Assembly: GCF_011067745.1 (NCBI RefSeq)
Contig: NZ_JAAMPJ010000002.1
Location: 496,001 to 560,000, forward strand
Origin: Lentzea alba
GTDB lineage: Bacteria; Actinomycetota; Actinomycetes; Mycobacteriales; Pseudonocardiaceae
DNA length: 64,000 nt
Reading direction: 5' to 3'
Notes under the pieces: model-generated
What the model saw: the letters and a program-made list of their open reading frames with translations, nothing else
The model's database searches: none
Told to the model about the DNA's origin: nothing
In this document: positions 54,514 to 62,956 of the stretch, in pieces
Layout of the letters: each line of letters starts with the position of its first letter
Numbering within the stretch: the first letter of the stretch is position 1
Program-made: the position numbers and the translations under genes

Positions 54514-55353
54514 ATGCCCAAAAGATCGTCCAGTGTGGTCGGACGGGAGTTCGGCAACGGCGTGCGCGCCATCATCGCCCGGACCGGTTTCACCCACCGC
54601 CGCCTCGCCGAACTGCTCGGATGGCAGGAAGCCAAGATCTCGGACCTGACGCTCGGCAAGGGCGGCGTCACTGAGCAGGACGTCCTGCTGTTGCTCGCCT
54701 ACTGCCAGGCCACGGTCGAGGAACGCGAACACCTGCTGGCGCTGTTCCGCGAAACACGCGAGGTCGGCTGGCTCCAGGTGCCCGAGGACGGCCTGCCAGA
54801 CCAGGTGCGCACGCTGATCGACCAGGAACGGGAAGCCGACGAGATCATCGACTGGTCCATGATCGTCGTGCCCGGCCTGCTCCAGACACCCGAGTACGGC
54901 TACGTCGTCACCGAATACGCGCCGTCAGTGAAGGCAGAGGACGTCCCCAAGGTCGCCGCTGCGAGAGCAGCACGAGCGAAGATCCTGGAACCAGGCCGGA
55001 AGTTCACGTTCTTCGTGCACGAGCAGGCGTTGTGGCTTCCAGTCGGCGGCTTGGAGGTGTGGCGGGAGCAGCTGGCCCATCTGCTCAGGATGTCCGTGCG
55101 GAAGTACATCAGCCTGCGGATCGTTCCTCGCTCAGTGGGAATGCACGCGGGCACGGCAGGCGACTTCCGCGTGATGAAGTTCCCGAAGTACCCGCCCGTC
55201 GTCTATGCCGAGAGCGTCAACTACTGCCTGTTCTTCGACGACCCGAACACCATCAAGGTCCACGAGGACATCCTGACGGCTCTCGCGGCCCTCGCGTTGA
55301 GTGAGGCAGACTCAAGGGAGGTGATCGACAAAATCTTGGAGGACCTCCAATGA
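54514..55353 (+). CDS. XRE regulator with DUF5753 domain
   Basis: A 279-aa protein. The helix-turn-helix (about 10-60) is FGNGVRAIIARTGFTHRRLAELLGWQEAKISDLTLGKGGVTEQDV, followed by the DUF5753 ligand-like domain starting at ADEIIDWSMIVVPGLLQTPEYG and ending DSREVIDKILEDLQ. These regulators are abundant in actinomycetes and are paired with small DUF397 proteins, as here with an ATGA overlap. TAGTTT ends 6 nt before the ATG. Targets are unknown. Confidence 0.88.
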   Translation: MPKRSSSVVGREFGNGVRAIIARTGFTHRRLAELLGWQEAKISDLTLGKGGVTEQDVLLLLAYCQATVEEREHLLALFRETREVGWLQVPEDGLPDQVRTLIDQEREADEIIDWSMIVVPGLLQTPEYGYVVTEYAPSVKAEDVPKVAAARAARAKILEPGRKFTFFVHEQALWLPVGGLEVWREQLAHLLRMSVRKYISLRIVPRSVGMHAGTAGDFRVMKFPKYPPVVYAESVNYCLFFDDPNTIKVHEDILTALAALALSEADSREVIDKILEDLQ

Positions 55354-55523
55354 CCACCTGGCGCAAGAGCAGCTACAGCGGCGGTGGCAACAACTGCGTC
55401 GAGATCGGCCGCAGCGTCGGCATCCGCGACAGCAAGGCCCCGGCCACCCACCTCCCCGTGTCCGCGAACGCCTGGTCCGCGTTTCTCCGTTGCCTGGACC
55501 ATTTCGCTACCACGGCCCGGTAA
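55350..55523 (+). CDS. DUF397 protein, partner of the XRE regulator
   Basis: A 57-aa protein, MTTWRKSSYSGGGNNCVEIG at its start, then RDSKAP and the WSAFL motif near the end, the full set of DUF397 hallmarks. It overlaps the XRE stop by four bases. The last residues (RCLDHFATTAR) differ from the usual family end and look newly acquired: a second copy of the normal 3' end lies 388 bp downstream. Confidence 0.87.
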   Translation: MTTWRKSSYSGGGNNCVEIGRSVGIRDSKAPATHLPVSANAWSAFLRCLDHFATTAR

Positions 55524-55852
55524 CTGTCGGTAGTGTGTCCCTCACGCACAAGCCTGGGGGGCCTGTAGTGATCCACGTACTCGCACAAGAACCGAGCGCC
55601 GGCTACCTCATCGGCCGGGTGTTGGGCACTCTCTTCGTCCTGGCGATCATCGGCGGGGTGATCGTCGCGATCATCGCGGTCAGCACCAGCAGGAGCCGCG
55701 GCCGCGCACGGCAGCAAGAGCAGTACTGGGCCAAGCAACGAGAGCAACAGCGGTACGGGCAGCCGCAGCAGCCCTACCCGCAGCCGCCGCAGCAACAACA
55801 AGAGCAGATCCCGCCGCAGTCCTAGGCGGTGCCACCCACCTCCCCGTGTCCG
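55443..55852 (+). repeat. 22-bp direct repeats bracketing a 388-bp segment
   Basis: The same 22 bases occur at 55443-55464, inside the DUF397 gene, and at 55831-55852, after the Q-rich gene; the offset is 388 bp. Sequence after each repeat also aligns (WSAFLR in both). The segment between holds the new 3' end of the DUF397 gene and a complete small membrane protein gene. This is the footprint of an insertion with target duplication or of a partial gene duplication. Confidence 0.75.
55568..55825 (+). CDS. Small Q/P-rich membrane protein (paralogue 2)
   Basis: An 85-aa protein starting at GTG with VIHVLAQEPSAGYLIGR, one transmembrane helix (VLGTLFVLAIIGGVIVAIIAV, about 17-37), a basic turn (STSRSRGRARQQEQYWAKQ) and a Gln/Pro tail (YGQPQQPYPQPPQQQQEQ). 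Start, helix, QYWA junction and tail composition match the protein at 52268, so the two are paralogues. It lies inside the segment bracketed by the 22-bp repeats. Confidence 0.65.
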   Translation: MIHVLAQEPSAGYLIGRVLGTLFVLAIIGGVIVAIIAVSTSRSRGRARQQEQYWAKQREQQRYGQPQQPYPQPPQQQQEQIPPQS

Positions 55853-55896
55853 TGGACGCGTGGTCTGCGTTCCTGCGGCTCGCGGCCAGCCGCTGA
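55828..55896 (+). pseudogene. Orphan 3' end of a DUF397 gene
   Basis: Codons from 55828 read GATHLPVSVDAWSAFLRLAASR and stop at 55894-55896. This is the typical C-terminal end of a DUF397 protein, without any start. It matches the end of the nearby DUF397 gene (PATHLPVSANAWSAFLR) and is most simply the original 3' end of that gene, displaced by the insertion before it. Confidence 0.78.
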
Positions 55897-55950
55897 TCCA
55901 CTTGGCCTGACCGTGGAACCGGCTCCCCGCCGTCATCGTCTACGGGTTCT

Positions 55951-56487
55951 GTGAACCACAAAGCTCTGAGCCTGCTGACGGCCGTGGCTTTCGCGACAGT
56001 CGTTTCCGGCTGCTCCGCCGAAGTTGCGGGTCAGGCGAACGCGCCCGCGGAGTCCGGCCTCGACCTGAGCAAGTTCGCGGACGATCCGTGCCGGCTGTTC
56101 ACCGGCGAAGAACTCAACTCCCAGGACGAGTTCAACACCCCCAAGCTGAAGGACACATCGCAGGGGCCGGCCTGCTTCTGGGATCCGAAAGCCATGACGC
56201 GGCCGGCTTACCTCATCACCTTCTCAACGAAGGAGACGTTCGAGGAACTGAAGAAGAAGGCCAGGAAGGGCGAGACGTTCCGGGAGACGATGGTCGCCGG
56301 ACACCCGGCTTTCGTCAGCAACATCGGCGATGGCCAGGGAACCTGCGACACCACCATCAGCGCGTCGGGCGGGGATGCCGTGGAAGTGCGCATCACCACC
56401 AACTTCCGGGCAGAACCCGAATACCCGATCGCCTGCGACCTCAGCGAGAAGCTCGCCGGACGGGTCGTCGAGAAGCTGAAGGCCTAA
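55951..56487 (+). CDS. DUF3558-type lipoprotein
   Basis: A 178-aa secreted lipoprotein with the lipobox VVSGC (Cys21). The mature part starts with a short linker and the DUF3558 pattern DPCRLFTGEELNS...GPACFWDP, then TCDTTISASGGDAVEVRI, with cysteines positioned for disulfides. The family is common in actinomycetes near XRE/DUF397 genes; its function is unknown. GTG start at 55951. Its stop overlaps that of the converging DUF3159 gene (CTAA, 56484-56487). Confidence 0.82.
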   Translation: MNHKALSLLTAVAFATVVSGCSAEVAGQANAPAESGLDLSKFADDPCRLFTGEELNSQDEFNTPKLKDTSQGPACFWDPKAMTRPAYLITFSTKETFEELKKKARKGETFRETMVAGHPAFVSNIGDGQGTCDTTISASGGDAVEVRITTNFRAEPEYPIACDLSEKLAGRVVEKLKA

Positions 56488-57128
56488 GCCTGCTCCGGCA
56501 CCTGCGGGTGCCGGAACCCGGGGTGCGTGGCCGGCAGTGCCCGCCGCAGCAACCACCCCGACACCAGGATGCAGACGATCTGCAACGGCCACGACAAGGC
56601 CGCCCGCAAAGTCGCGAGCCAGAACACCTGGGCGTCGAGCCACAACGGTGTGAAGACCGCGACCCGCAGCACGTACTGCCCGACCCAGGCCCACGACGCG
56701 ACTGAGTAAGCGCGCAAAAGGGCAGGATCGCGACGCCACCGCGTCTTCTGACCCAGAATCGTCCCCACCACCACGCCGAGCAACGGCCAGCGCACCGCGA
56801 TCGAGCCCGCCCACGCCAGGGCCGAGGCCACGTTGGACAGCAGCTGGATGAGGAAGAAGTCCTCGACGCGCCCGGTGTAGAGCGCCACCAGAGCAGCCGC
56901 CACCACGAGCAGCACCGAGAGCACGACCGCGCGGGGCTTCTCGCCGCGCACGAAGCGGAAGACGCCGATCACCACGCCGCACAGGACGGCCACGACGGCG
57001 CCCGCACCGATCGAGTGCTCCCAGATCAGCCAGCCCGCGACGAACGCCAGCGGCGGCAGGGAGGCGTCGAGGGCGCCGCCTCGGCCTCCGAGCAGTGATG
57101 CGAGCGACTCCTGGCGCACGTCGGTCAT
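56484..57128 (-). CDS. DUF3159 membrane protein
   Basis: A 214-aa integral membrane protein with about five to six helices. It starts QESLASLLGGRGGALDASLPPLAFVAGWLIW and contains FRFVRGEKPRAVVLS, GRVEDFFLIQLLSNV and GQKTRWRRDPALLRAYSVASW, all family markers of actinobacterial DUF3159. Function is unknown. A TTAGGT/ACCTAA palindrome lies 15 bp upstream, which may indicate metal-dependent (DtxR/IdeR-type) control. Confidence 0.85.
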   Translation of the reverse strand: MTDVRQESLASLLGGRGGALDASLPPLAFVAGWLIWEHSIGAGAVVAVLCGVVIGVFRFVRGEKPRAVVLSVLLVVAAALVALYTGRVEDFFLIQLLSNVASALAWAGSIAVRWPLLGVVVGTILGQKTRWRRDPALLRAYSVASWAWVGQYVLRVAVFTPLWLDAQVFWLATLRAALSWPLQIVCILVSGWLLRRALPATHPGFRHPQVPEQA

Positions 57129-57142
57129 GCTTCCAGACTGCC

Positions 57143-57156
57143 TTAGGTGAACCTAA
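57143..57156 (-). promoter_or_regulatory. TTAGGTGAACCTAA palindrome, possible iron-box-like operator
   Basis: Hexamers TTAGGT (57143-57148) and ACCTAA (57151-57156) are complementary. The 19-bp window from 57143 agrees with the IdeR/DtxR iron-box pattern at about 13 positions as compared by eye. It lies just upstream of the DUF3159 gene. The match is partial. Confidence 0.35.
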
Positions 57157-57254
57157 GTCAGGTAACGGACCCATATCGGGGATTGACCGCGGTGAACCAG
57201 GTCACTACCGTCTGCGGAAATCGTCTGGAAAGTTAACAGACAGGAGCGGACCTA

Positions 57255-58466
57255 ATGCGTGCCGGAAGCCCACGACTGCTGCGGGAGATCAACGACCGCG
57301 CAGCCATCGAGGCTTTGCTGCGCAACGGGCCGCTGACCAGGTCGGAGTTGGAGGGCCTGATCGGTCTCTCCAAGCCGGCGACCGCACAGCTGCTCACGCG
57401 GCTGGAAACCGCCGACACCGTGGTCCGCAACGGACTGCGCGGTGGTGGACGCGGGCCTCGCGCCCAGCTGTGGTCGGTCAACGGGGCGCTTGCGCACATC
57501 GCCGCTGTCGATCTCACCCCCGAGACGGTCGACATCGCGATCGCGGACATCTCCGGTGCCGTGCTCACCGAGCACAAGGCACCGATGCCCGCCAAGCACG
57601 GCGTGCTGGAGGCGTTCGTGAGCGCGGTCGGCAAGGCGTGCGGGCAGGCAGGCCTGCATTCCGACCAGCTGCTGCACGTCGTGGTGGGCTGTCCGGGAGC
57701 GGTGAACCCCGCGAACGGCGAGCTCGCCTACGCACCACATCTGCCCGGCTGGAGCGGTTTCGACATGCCCGGCCGGTTGCGGGAGCAGCTCGCGACCTCG
57801 GTGAGCGTCGAGAACGACGTCAACCTGGTCGCACTGGAGGAGATGGTCGCCGGACGGGCCACCGAGGTGAGCGACTTCGTCGTCATCTGGCCCGCTGACC
57901 TCGTCGGTGCCGCCGTCGTGATCAACGGAGTGCTGCTGCGCGGCGCTTCCGGTGGCGCCGGCGAGATCGACGGGCTCATGATCCCCGACCGCGCAGCCGC
58001 CGACACCGACACGGACCGCTCCGGTGGTACGTACGGTGAGCTGCTCAGCAACGCATCGATCTGCAAGCTCGCCAGGGCTCACGGGCTCGCCGCGCGCAAC
58101 GGTCACGGTGCCGTGCGCAAGGCGTTGGCCGCGGGGCCGGCGGGCGGTGAGTTCATGGTCGATCTCGCCAAGCGCATCGCCACGGGCGTGGCCAGCGTCG
58201 TCGCGGTGCTCGACCCGGAGCTCATCCTCCTGTCCGGCGACATCGCCCAGGCAGGGGGAACCACGCTGAACGATCTCGTTGCCGCGGAACTGCGGCAACT
58301 GGTGGTTCCGAGGACACCTCTCCAACTCGCTCTGGTGACCGGGAAGCCGGTGCGCAGCGGCGCACTGCACTCGGCACTGGCGGTGGCACGCGAGACGGTG
58401 TTCGGCCTGCCGGCCGCCACCACGGCTCCATTCCGCGGCCCTGTGGTCGCCGGGTCCCCACGTTGA
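57255..58466 (+). CDS. ROK-family transcriptional regulator
   Basis: A 403-aa protein with an N-terminal winged helix (about 10-70: LREINDRAAIEALLRNGPLTRSELEGLIGLSKPATAQLLTRLE) and a ROK sugar-kinase-like domain from about 80. The sugar-binding part has VGCPGAVNPANG, ENDVNLVALEEM and GASGGAGEIDGLM. The usual ROK zinc-site cysteines are not evident, so it is likely a regulator without catalysis. It lies 16 bp upstream of the transporter operon and should control it. ATG follows AGGAG. Confidence 0.88.
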   Translation: MRAGSPRLLREINDRAAIEALLRNGPLTRSELEGLIGLSKPATAQLLTRLETADTVVRNGLRGGGRGPRAQLWSVNGALAHIAAVDLTPETVDIAIADISGAVLTEHKAPMPAKHGVLEAFVSAVGKACGQAGLHSDQLLHVVVGCPGAVNPANGELAYAPHLPGWSGFDMPGRLREQLATSVSVENDVNLVALEEMVAGRATEVSDFVVIWPADLVGAAVVINGVLLRGASGGAGEIDGLMIPDRAAADTDTDRSGGTYGELLSNASICKLARAHGLAARNGHGAVRKALAAGPAGGEFMVDLAKRIATGVASVVAVLDPELILLSGDIAQAGGTTLNDLVAAELRQLVVPRTPLQLALVTGKPVRSGALHSALAVARETVFGLPAATTAPFRGPVVAGSPR

Positions 58467-58482
58467 TCGAGAAGGAGTGCAC

Positions 58483-59808
58483 ATGCGCAAGCACACCCGT
58501 GCTGCCTTGCTCTGTGTCGCCGCAGCGCTGACCCTCACCGCATGTGCGGCGGGCAAGGGTGGCGGCGCGAATTCCGACGTCGCAGCTGCTCCTGGCAAGG
58601 ACGACAAGCTCACCCTCACGGTCTGGAGCAACTACTCCGACCGCGAGCTCGAAGAGGTCACCAAGGCCCTCAAGACGTTCAACAAGAAGTTCCCGAACAT
58701 CGAGATCAAGCACGAGGGCTCGCAGGACGACGACAAGATCACCGCGGGTATCCGTTCCGGCAACACGCCGGACGTCGCGCTGTCGTTCACCACCGACAAC
58801 ATCGGCCAGTTCTGCTCCTCCGGGGCGTTCCAGAAGCTGCAGCCCTACATCGACCGCGACAAGGTCGACCTGAACCAGATCTCACCCGCGGTCCGCGAGT
58901 ACACCGAGTACAAGGGCAACCGCTGCGCCATGCCCATGCTCACCGACGTCTACGCCATGTACTACAACACCGGCATGATGGCGGAGGCCGGTGTCGCGGC
59001 CCCGCCGAAGACGCTGGACGAGCTGTTCGAGGCCGCGAAGAAGCTGACCAAGAAGGCGCCGAACGGCGACATCCTGGTCGCGGGTTACCTGCCCACCATG
59101 GGTTTCTACGCCAACCGCCCGACCATCCTGGCGCCGTCGTTCGGTGCCGAGTGGGAGAAGGACGGCAAGTCGTCGCTCGCGAGCTCACCGGGCTTCAGCG
59201 AGATGATGACGTTCCAGAAGAAGCTCGTGGACTTCTACGGCTACGACGCGCTCGAGCGCTTCCGCGCCGGCCTGGGTCAGGAGTACTCCGCTGACCACGC
59301 GTTCCACCAGGGCAAGATCGCGATCATGATGGACGGCGAGTACCGCACCGCCTTCCTCAAGGCCCAGGCACCGCAGATCAAGTTCGGCACGGCTCCGTTC
59401 CCGACCTGGAAGCCCGCCGACTACGGCACCGCCTTCACCACCGGCACGATCATGGGCATTCCCAAGGGCGCCAAGAACCCCGGCGCCGCGTGGGAGCTGA
59501 TCAAGCACCTGTCGTTCGACACCGACACGATCGTCGACCTCTCCAACGCCATCAAGAACGTGCCGAGCACCAAGGCCGCGATGGAGAGCCCGAAGCTGGA
59601 GGTCGACGAGCAGTTCAAGACGTTCATCGACCTGGCCAAGAGCGACAAGCTCAAGGGCAACCCGGTCACCCCGATCGGTGACGCGCACATCAAGGCGGTC
59701 ACGGACTTCGCGGTGTCCTACACCTCCGGCAAGGTCCCGGACCTGGCCGCCGGTCTGAAGGAAGTCGACAAGAACATCGACGACCAGATCGCCAAGAGCG
59801 GCAAGTAA
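58483..59808 (+). CDS. Sugar ABC transporter binding lipoprotein
   Basis: A 441-aa family-1 solute-binding lipoprotein with lipobox LTAC (Cys21). The mature domain starts LTLTVWSNYSDRELEEV and includes TPDVALSFTTDNIGQFCSSGAFQKLQPYI and the C-terminal lobe FGTAPFPTWKPADYGTAFTTGTIMGIPKGAKNP. It has an extra cysteine pair (Cys in QFCSS and NRCAMP). ATG at 58483 has AAGGAG 5 nt upstream. Ligand is presumed to be a beta-linked disaccharide or glycoside because of the downstream GH4 and kinase genes. Confidence 0.87.
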   Translation: MRKHTRAALLCVAAALTLTACAAGKGGGANSDVAAAPGKDDKLTLTVWSNYSDRELEEVTKALKTFNKKFPNIEIKHEGSQDDDKITAGIRSGNTPDVALSFTTDNIGQFCSSGAFQKLQPYIDRDKVDLNQISPAVREYTEYKGNRCAMPMLTDVYAMYYNTGMMAEAGVAAPPKTLDELFEAAKKLTKKAPNGDILVAGYLPTMGFYANRPTILAPSFGAEWEKDGKSSLASSPGFSEMMTFQKKLVDFYGYDALERFRAGLGQEYSADHAFHQGKIAIMMDGEYRTAFLKAQAPQIKFGTAPFPTWKPADYGTAFTTGTIMGIPKGAKNPGAAWELIKHLSFDTDTIVDLSNAIKNVPSTKAAMESPKLEVDEQFKTFIDLAKSDKLKGNPVTPIGDAHIKAVTDFAVSYTSGKVPDLAAGLKEVDKNIDDQIAKSGK

Positions 59809-59821
59809 GGGAATCGGATAG

Positions 59822-60796
59822 ATGACCGCCACGCTCGAGGCTCGGCCCGCCCCCGGCAGGGGGCGGGCACGCGCCCGCCACCGTCTCGCCGTGCTCGGGT
59901 TCATGGCCCCGGCCATCATCGGCTTCGTCCTGTTCTTCGGCTATCCGCTGGTCGCCACGGTCATCTTCAGCTTCACGAAGTACGACCTGATCAACGCGCC
60001 GGAGTTCAACGGCCTCGACAACTACACGTTCATGTTCAAGGATCCCTTGCTGATCAAGGCGATCACGAACACGCTGTGGTTCGTCGTGGTGCTCACGATC
60101 GCGCGGACGGTGTTCGCGCTGGGCGTGGCGTCGGTCATCGCTCGTCTGAAGTCGGGCGTCGGGTTGATCCGCACGCTCTGCTACCTGCCGTCGCTGGCTC
60201 CGCCGGTGGCCGCGACCCTCGTGTTCTTCATGGTGTTGCGCCCCAACGGCGGCCCGGTGGACAGCATCCTCGGCTGGTTCGGCGTCGACTCACCGCTGTG
60301 GTTCTCCGACCCGGCGTGGGCCAAGCCCGGCATCACCGCGATCATGCTGTGGATCTCCGGCGACCTGATGATCATCATCCTGGCCGCGATCCTCGACGTG
60401 CCGCAGGAGCAGTACGAAGCCGCCGAACTCGACGGCGCCGGCCCGATCCGGCGGTGGTGGCACGTCACGCTGCCGACGATCTCACCGGTGCTGCTCTTCG
60501 GCATCGTGAACTCGGTGATCCTCGCGTTGCAGCTCTTCACGCAGGCGGTCGTCGCGGGGTCGGCCGGCTCGGGAGCTGCGGACGCGACGGGATCGACCAA
60601 ATATCTCGGTTTCCCGGACAACTCCACGCTGACGTTCCCGGTTTACCTGTACACGCAAGGCTTCCGCTACTTCGACATGGGCTACGCGGCCGCCATGGCC
60701 ACGGTCCTGTTCATCATCTCGTTCGCCGTGACCATCGTGCTGGTCCAGCGGATGCGCAAGAACTCCACGGCTGAGGAAGGGGGTCCGGGAGCATGA
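59822..60796 (+). CDS. Sugar ABC transporter permease (MalF type)
   Basis: A 324-aa permease with six helices after a basic N-terminus (PGRGRARARHRL). The EAA loop reads EAAELDGAGPIRRWWHVTLPTISPVLLF (about 199-226). It starts 13 bp after the binding-protein gene and overlaps the next permease by ATGA. As with the das system no ATPase gene is present, so a shared MsiK-like ATPase is expected. Confidence 0.88.
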   Translation: MTATLEARPAPGRGRARARHRLAVLGFMAPAIIGFVLFFGYPLVATVIFSFTKYDLINAPEFNGLDNYTFMFKDPLLIKAITNTLWFVVVLTIARTVFALGVASVIARLKSGVGLIRTLCYLPSLAPPVAATLVFFMVLRPNGGPVDSILGWFGVDSPLWFSDPAWAKPGITAIMLWISGDLMIIILAAILDVPQEQYEAAELDGAGPIRRWWHVTLPTISPVLLFGIVNSVILALQLFTQAVVAGSAGSGAADATGSTKYLGFPDNSTLTFPVYLYTQGFRYFDMGYAAAMATVLFIISFAVTIVLVQRMRKNSTAEEGGPGA

Positions 60797-61686
60797 CCGC
60801 CACGCTGGCCAAACCACCGGTCGACGTCTCCGCGGAACCGGAGCAGCCGCGCCGCAAGCGCGATGTCGGCGGCTTCCTGAACTGGGTCGCCACCCACGCG
60901 CTCGGGCTCGCCCTCGGCCTGATGTTCGCCACCCCGGTCGTGTTCGTCTTCCTCACCGCGGTGATGTCGGACGACCAGGCGTTCACCTCGAACCTGTGGC
61001 CGACCGAGTGGCACTGGGAGAACTTCGTCGAGGTCTTCGACAAGGCGCCGCTGTTCCAGTACCTGGTCAACAGCCTCACGTACTCGCTGCTCGCGACGCT
61101 GGGCATGCTGCTCTCGTCGATCCCGGCGGCCTACGCGCTCGCGAAGCTCAAGTGGCGCGGCCGGAACGTGGCGTTCATCCTCGTCATCGGCGCGATGATG
61201 CTGCCGCCGCAGGTCGTGGCGGTGCCGCTGTACGACACGTGGTCGTCGCTGGGCCTGACGGGCACGCTGATCCCGTTGATCGCGCCGTACTTCCTGTTCG
61301 ACGCGTTCAGCATCTTCCTGCTGCGCCAGTTCATGCTCACCATCCCGCAGTCCTATGTGGACGCGGCACGGGTGGACGGCTGCTCGGAGTTCCAGGCACT
61401 GGTCCGGATCATCGTGCCGATGGCCAAGCCGGGCATCGCGGCGACCGCGCTGTTCTGCTTCCTCTTCACCTGGAACGACTACTTCGGCCCGTTGCTCTAC
61501 ACCGGTGAAGTGAAGGACCAGTGGACGTTGTCGCTGGCGCTGGCGACGTTCAAGGGGATGCACATCGTCCAGTGGAACTCGTCGATGGCGGTGACGTTCC
61601 TGACGATGATCCCGGCCGTCGTCCTCTTCGTCTTCGCCCAGAAGTCGTTCGTCAAGGGAATCACGTTCACGGGGGTCAAGGGATGA
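60793..61686 (+). CDS. Sugar ABC transporter permease (MalG type)
   Basis: A 297-aa permease with six helices. After a charged N-terminus (PEQPRRKRD) the chain begins LNWVATHALGLALGLMFATPVVFVFLTAVMSDDQ. The EAA motif appears as DAARVDGCSEFQALVRIIVPMAKPG (about 191-215). Its stop overlaps the GH4 gene start (ATGA), so transporter and glycosidase are translationally coupled. Confidence 0.88.
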   Translation: MTATLAKPPVDVSAEPEQPRRKRDVGGFLNWVATHALGLALGLMFATPVVFVFLTAVMSDDQAFTSNLWPTEWHWENFVEVFDKAPLFQYLVNSLTYSLLATLGMLLSSIPAAYALAKLKWRGRNVAFILVIGAMMLPPQVVAVPLYDTWSSLGLTGTLIPLIAPYFLFDAFSIFLLRQFMLTIPQSYVDAARVDGCSEFQALVRIIVPMAKPGIAATALFCFLFTWNDYFGPLLYTGEVKDQWTLSLALATFKGMHIVQWNSSMAVTFLTMIPAVVLFVFAQKSFVKGITFTGVKG

Positions 61687-62951
61687 AACTCACCGTCGTC
61701 GGTGGCGGGTCCACCTACACACCAGAGCTGATCGACGGCATCGCCGGCCGTCGCACCAGCCTGGCGGTGGACGAGATCGTCCTGGTCGACCCGGACGAGC
61801 ACCGCCTCTCTCTCGTCGGTCCGTTCAGCCAGCGTCTGCTGGAGCACGCGGGCCACCCGGCGAAGGTGCGCACCACCACGTCGCTCGAAGAAGGTGTCGA
61901 AGGCGCGTCCGCTGTGCTGTTGCAGCTGCGCGTCGGCGGCCAGAAGGCGCGTGCGTCAGACGAGACGTTCCCGCTCACGTGCGGGTGCGTCGGCCAGGAG
62001 ACCACCGGCGCGGGAGGCCTCGCCAAGGCCCTGCGGACCGTGCCGGTGGTCCTGGACATCGCCGAGAAGGTGCGCGAGCTGGCCGGTCCGGACACCTGGA
62101 TCGTGAACTTCACGAACCCGGTCGGCATCGTGACGCGTGCTCTGCTGCAGCACGGCCACAAGGCGATCGGCCTGTGCAACGTGGCGATCACGTTCCAGCG
62201 CTGGACCTCCGGCCTGCTGGGCGTGGATCCGTCCACAGTGGAGTTGGACCACGTCGGCCTGAACCACCTCACGTGGGAGCGCGGCGTCTACGTCGACGGC
62301 GTGGACCGCCTGCCGGAACTGCTGTCCGACCACGTCGAGGGACTCGCCGAGCACATCGGCATCGACGGTGCACTGATGCGGCGCCTGAACATGGTGCCGT
62401 CGTACTACCTGAACTACTTCTACAACCACGACGCCGTCGTGAAGAAGCAGCAGACCGAACCGCCGCGCGCCGAGGTCGTGGCCGCGGTGGAGAAGGAGCT
62501 GCTCGACATCTACGGCGACCCGTCGGTCGTGACGAAGCCGGAACAGCTGGGGCAGCGCGGCGGCGCGTACTACTCCGAGGCGGCGGTGCAGCTGGTGCAC
62601 GCGCTGACGGGTGGTGCGGGCGCCGAGAAGCACGTGGTGAACGTGCGGAACAACGGCACGCTCCCGTTCCTGCCCGACGACGCCGTGGTCGAAGTCTCGT
62701 CCACTGTGGACTCCTCTGGAGGCGTGCCACTCCCGGTCCGCCCGGTGGAACCGTCCATCTCAGGCCTGATCTCGCACGTCACCGCGTACGAGTACCTGGC
62801 GCTGGAAGCGGCCGTGCACGGCGGCCGCGACCGAGTGGCGAACGCACTGCTCGCACACCCGCTGATCGGCCAGCACGCCATCGCGGACCAGCTGGCCGAC
62901 GAGCTGATCGCGCAGAACCGCGATCTGCTGCCGTGGGTGAAGGGAAACTGA
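61683..62951 (+). CDS. GH4 6-phospho-beta-glucosidase-like glycosidase
   Basis: A 422-aa glycoside hydrolase family 4 enzyme, an NAD- and metal-dependent hydrolase acting by oxidation-elimination. The N-terminal VVGGGSTYTPELIDGI binds NAD, Asn145 (NFTNPVG) contacts sugar, and Cys165 (GLCNV) with His195 (GLNHLTW) are the expected metal ligands. The sequence fits the 6-phospho-beta-glucosidase group, which needs a 6-phosphorylated substrate. There is no PTS here; the kinase directly downstream could supply the phosphorylated substrate. Confidence 0.9.
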   Translation: MKLTVVGGGSTYTPELIDGIAGRRTSLAVDEIVLVDPDEHRLSLVGPFSQRLLEHAGHPAKVRTTTSLEEGVEGASAVLLQLRVGGQKARASDETFPLTCGCVGQETTGAGGLAKALRTVPVVLDIAEKVRELAGPDTWIVNFTNPVGIVTRALLQHGHKAIGLCNVAITFQRWTSGLLGVDPSTVELDHVGLNHLTWERGVYVDGVDRLPELLSDHVEGLAEHIGIDGALMRRLNMVPSYYLNYFYNHDAVVKKQQTEPPRAEVVAAVEKELLDIYGDPSVVTKPEQLGQRGGAYYSEAAVQLVHALTGGAGAEKHVVNVRNNGTLPFLPDDAVVEVSSTVDSSGGVPLPVRPVEPSISGLISHVTAYEYLALEAAVHGGRDRVANALLAHPLIGQHAIADQLADELIAQNRDLLPWVKGN

Positions 62952-62956
62952 CGAAG

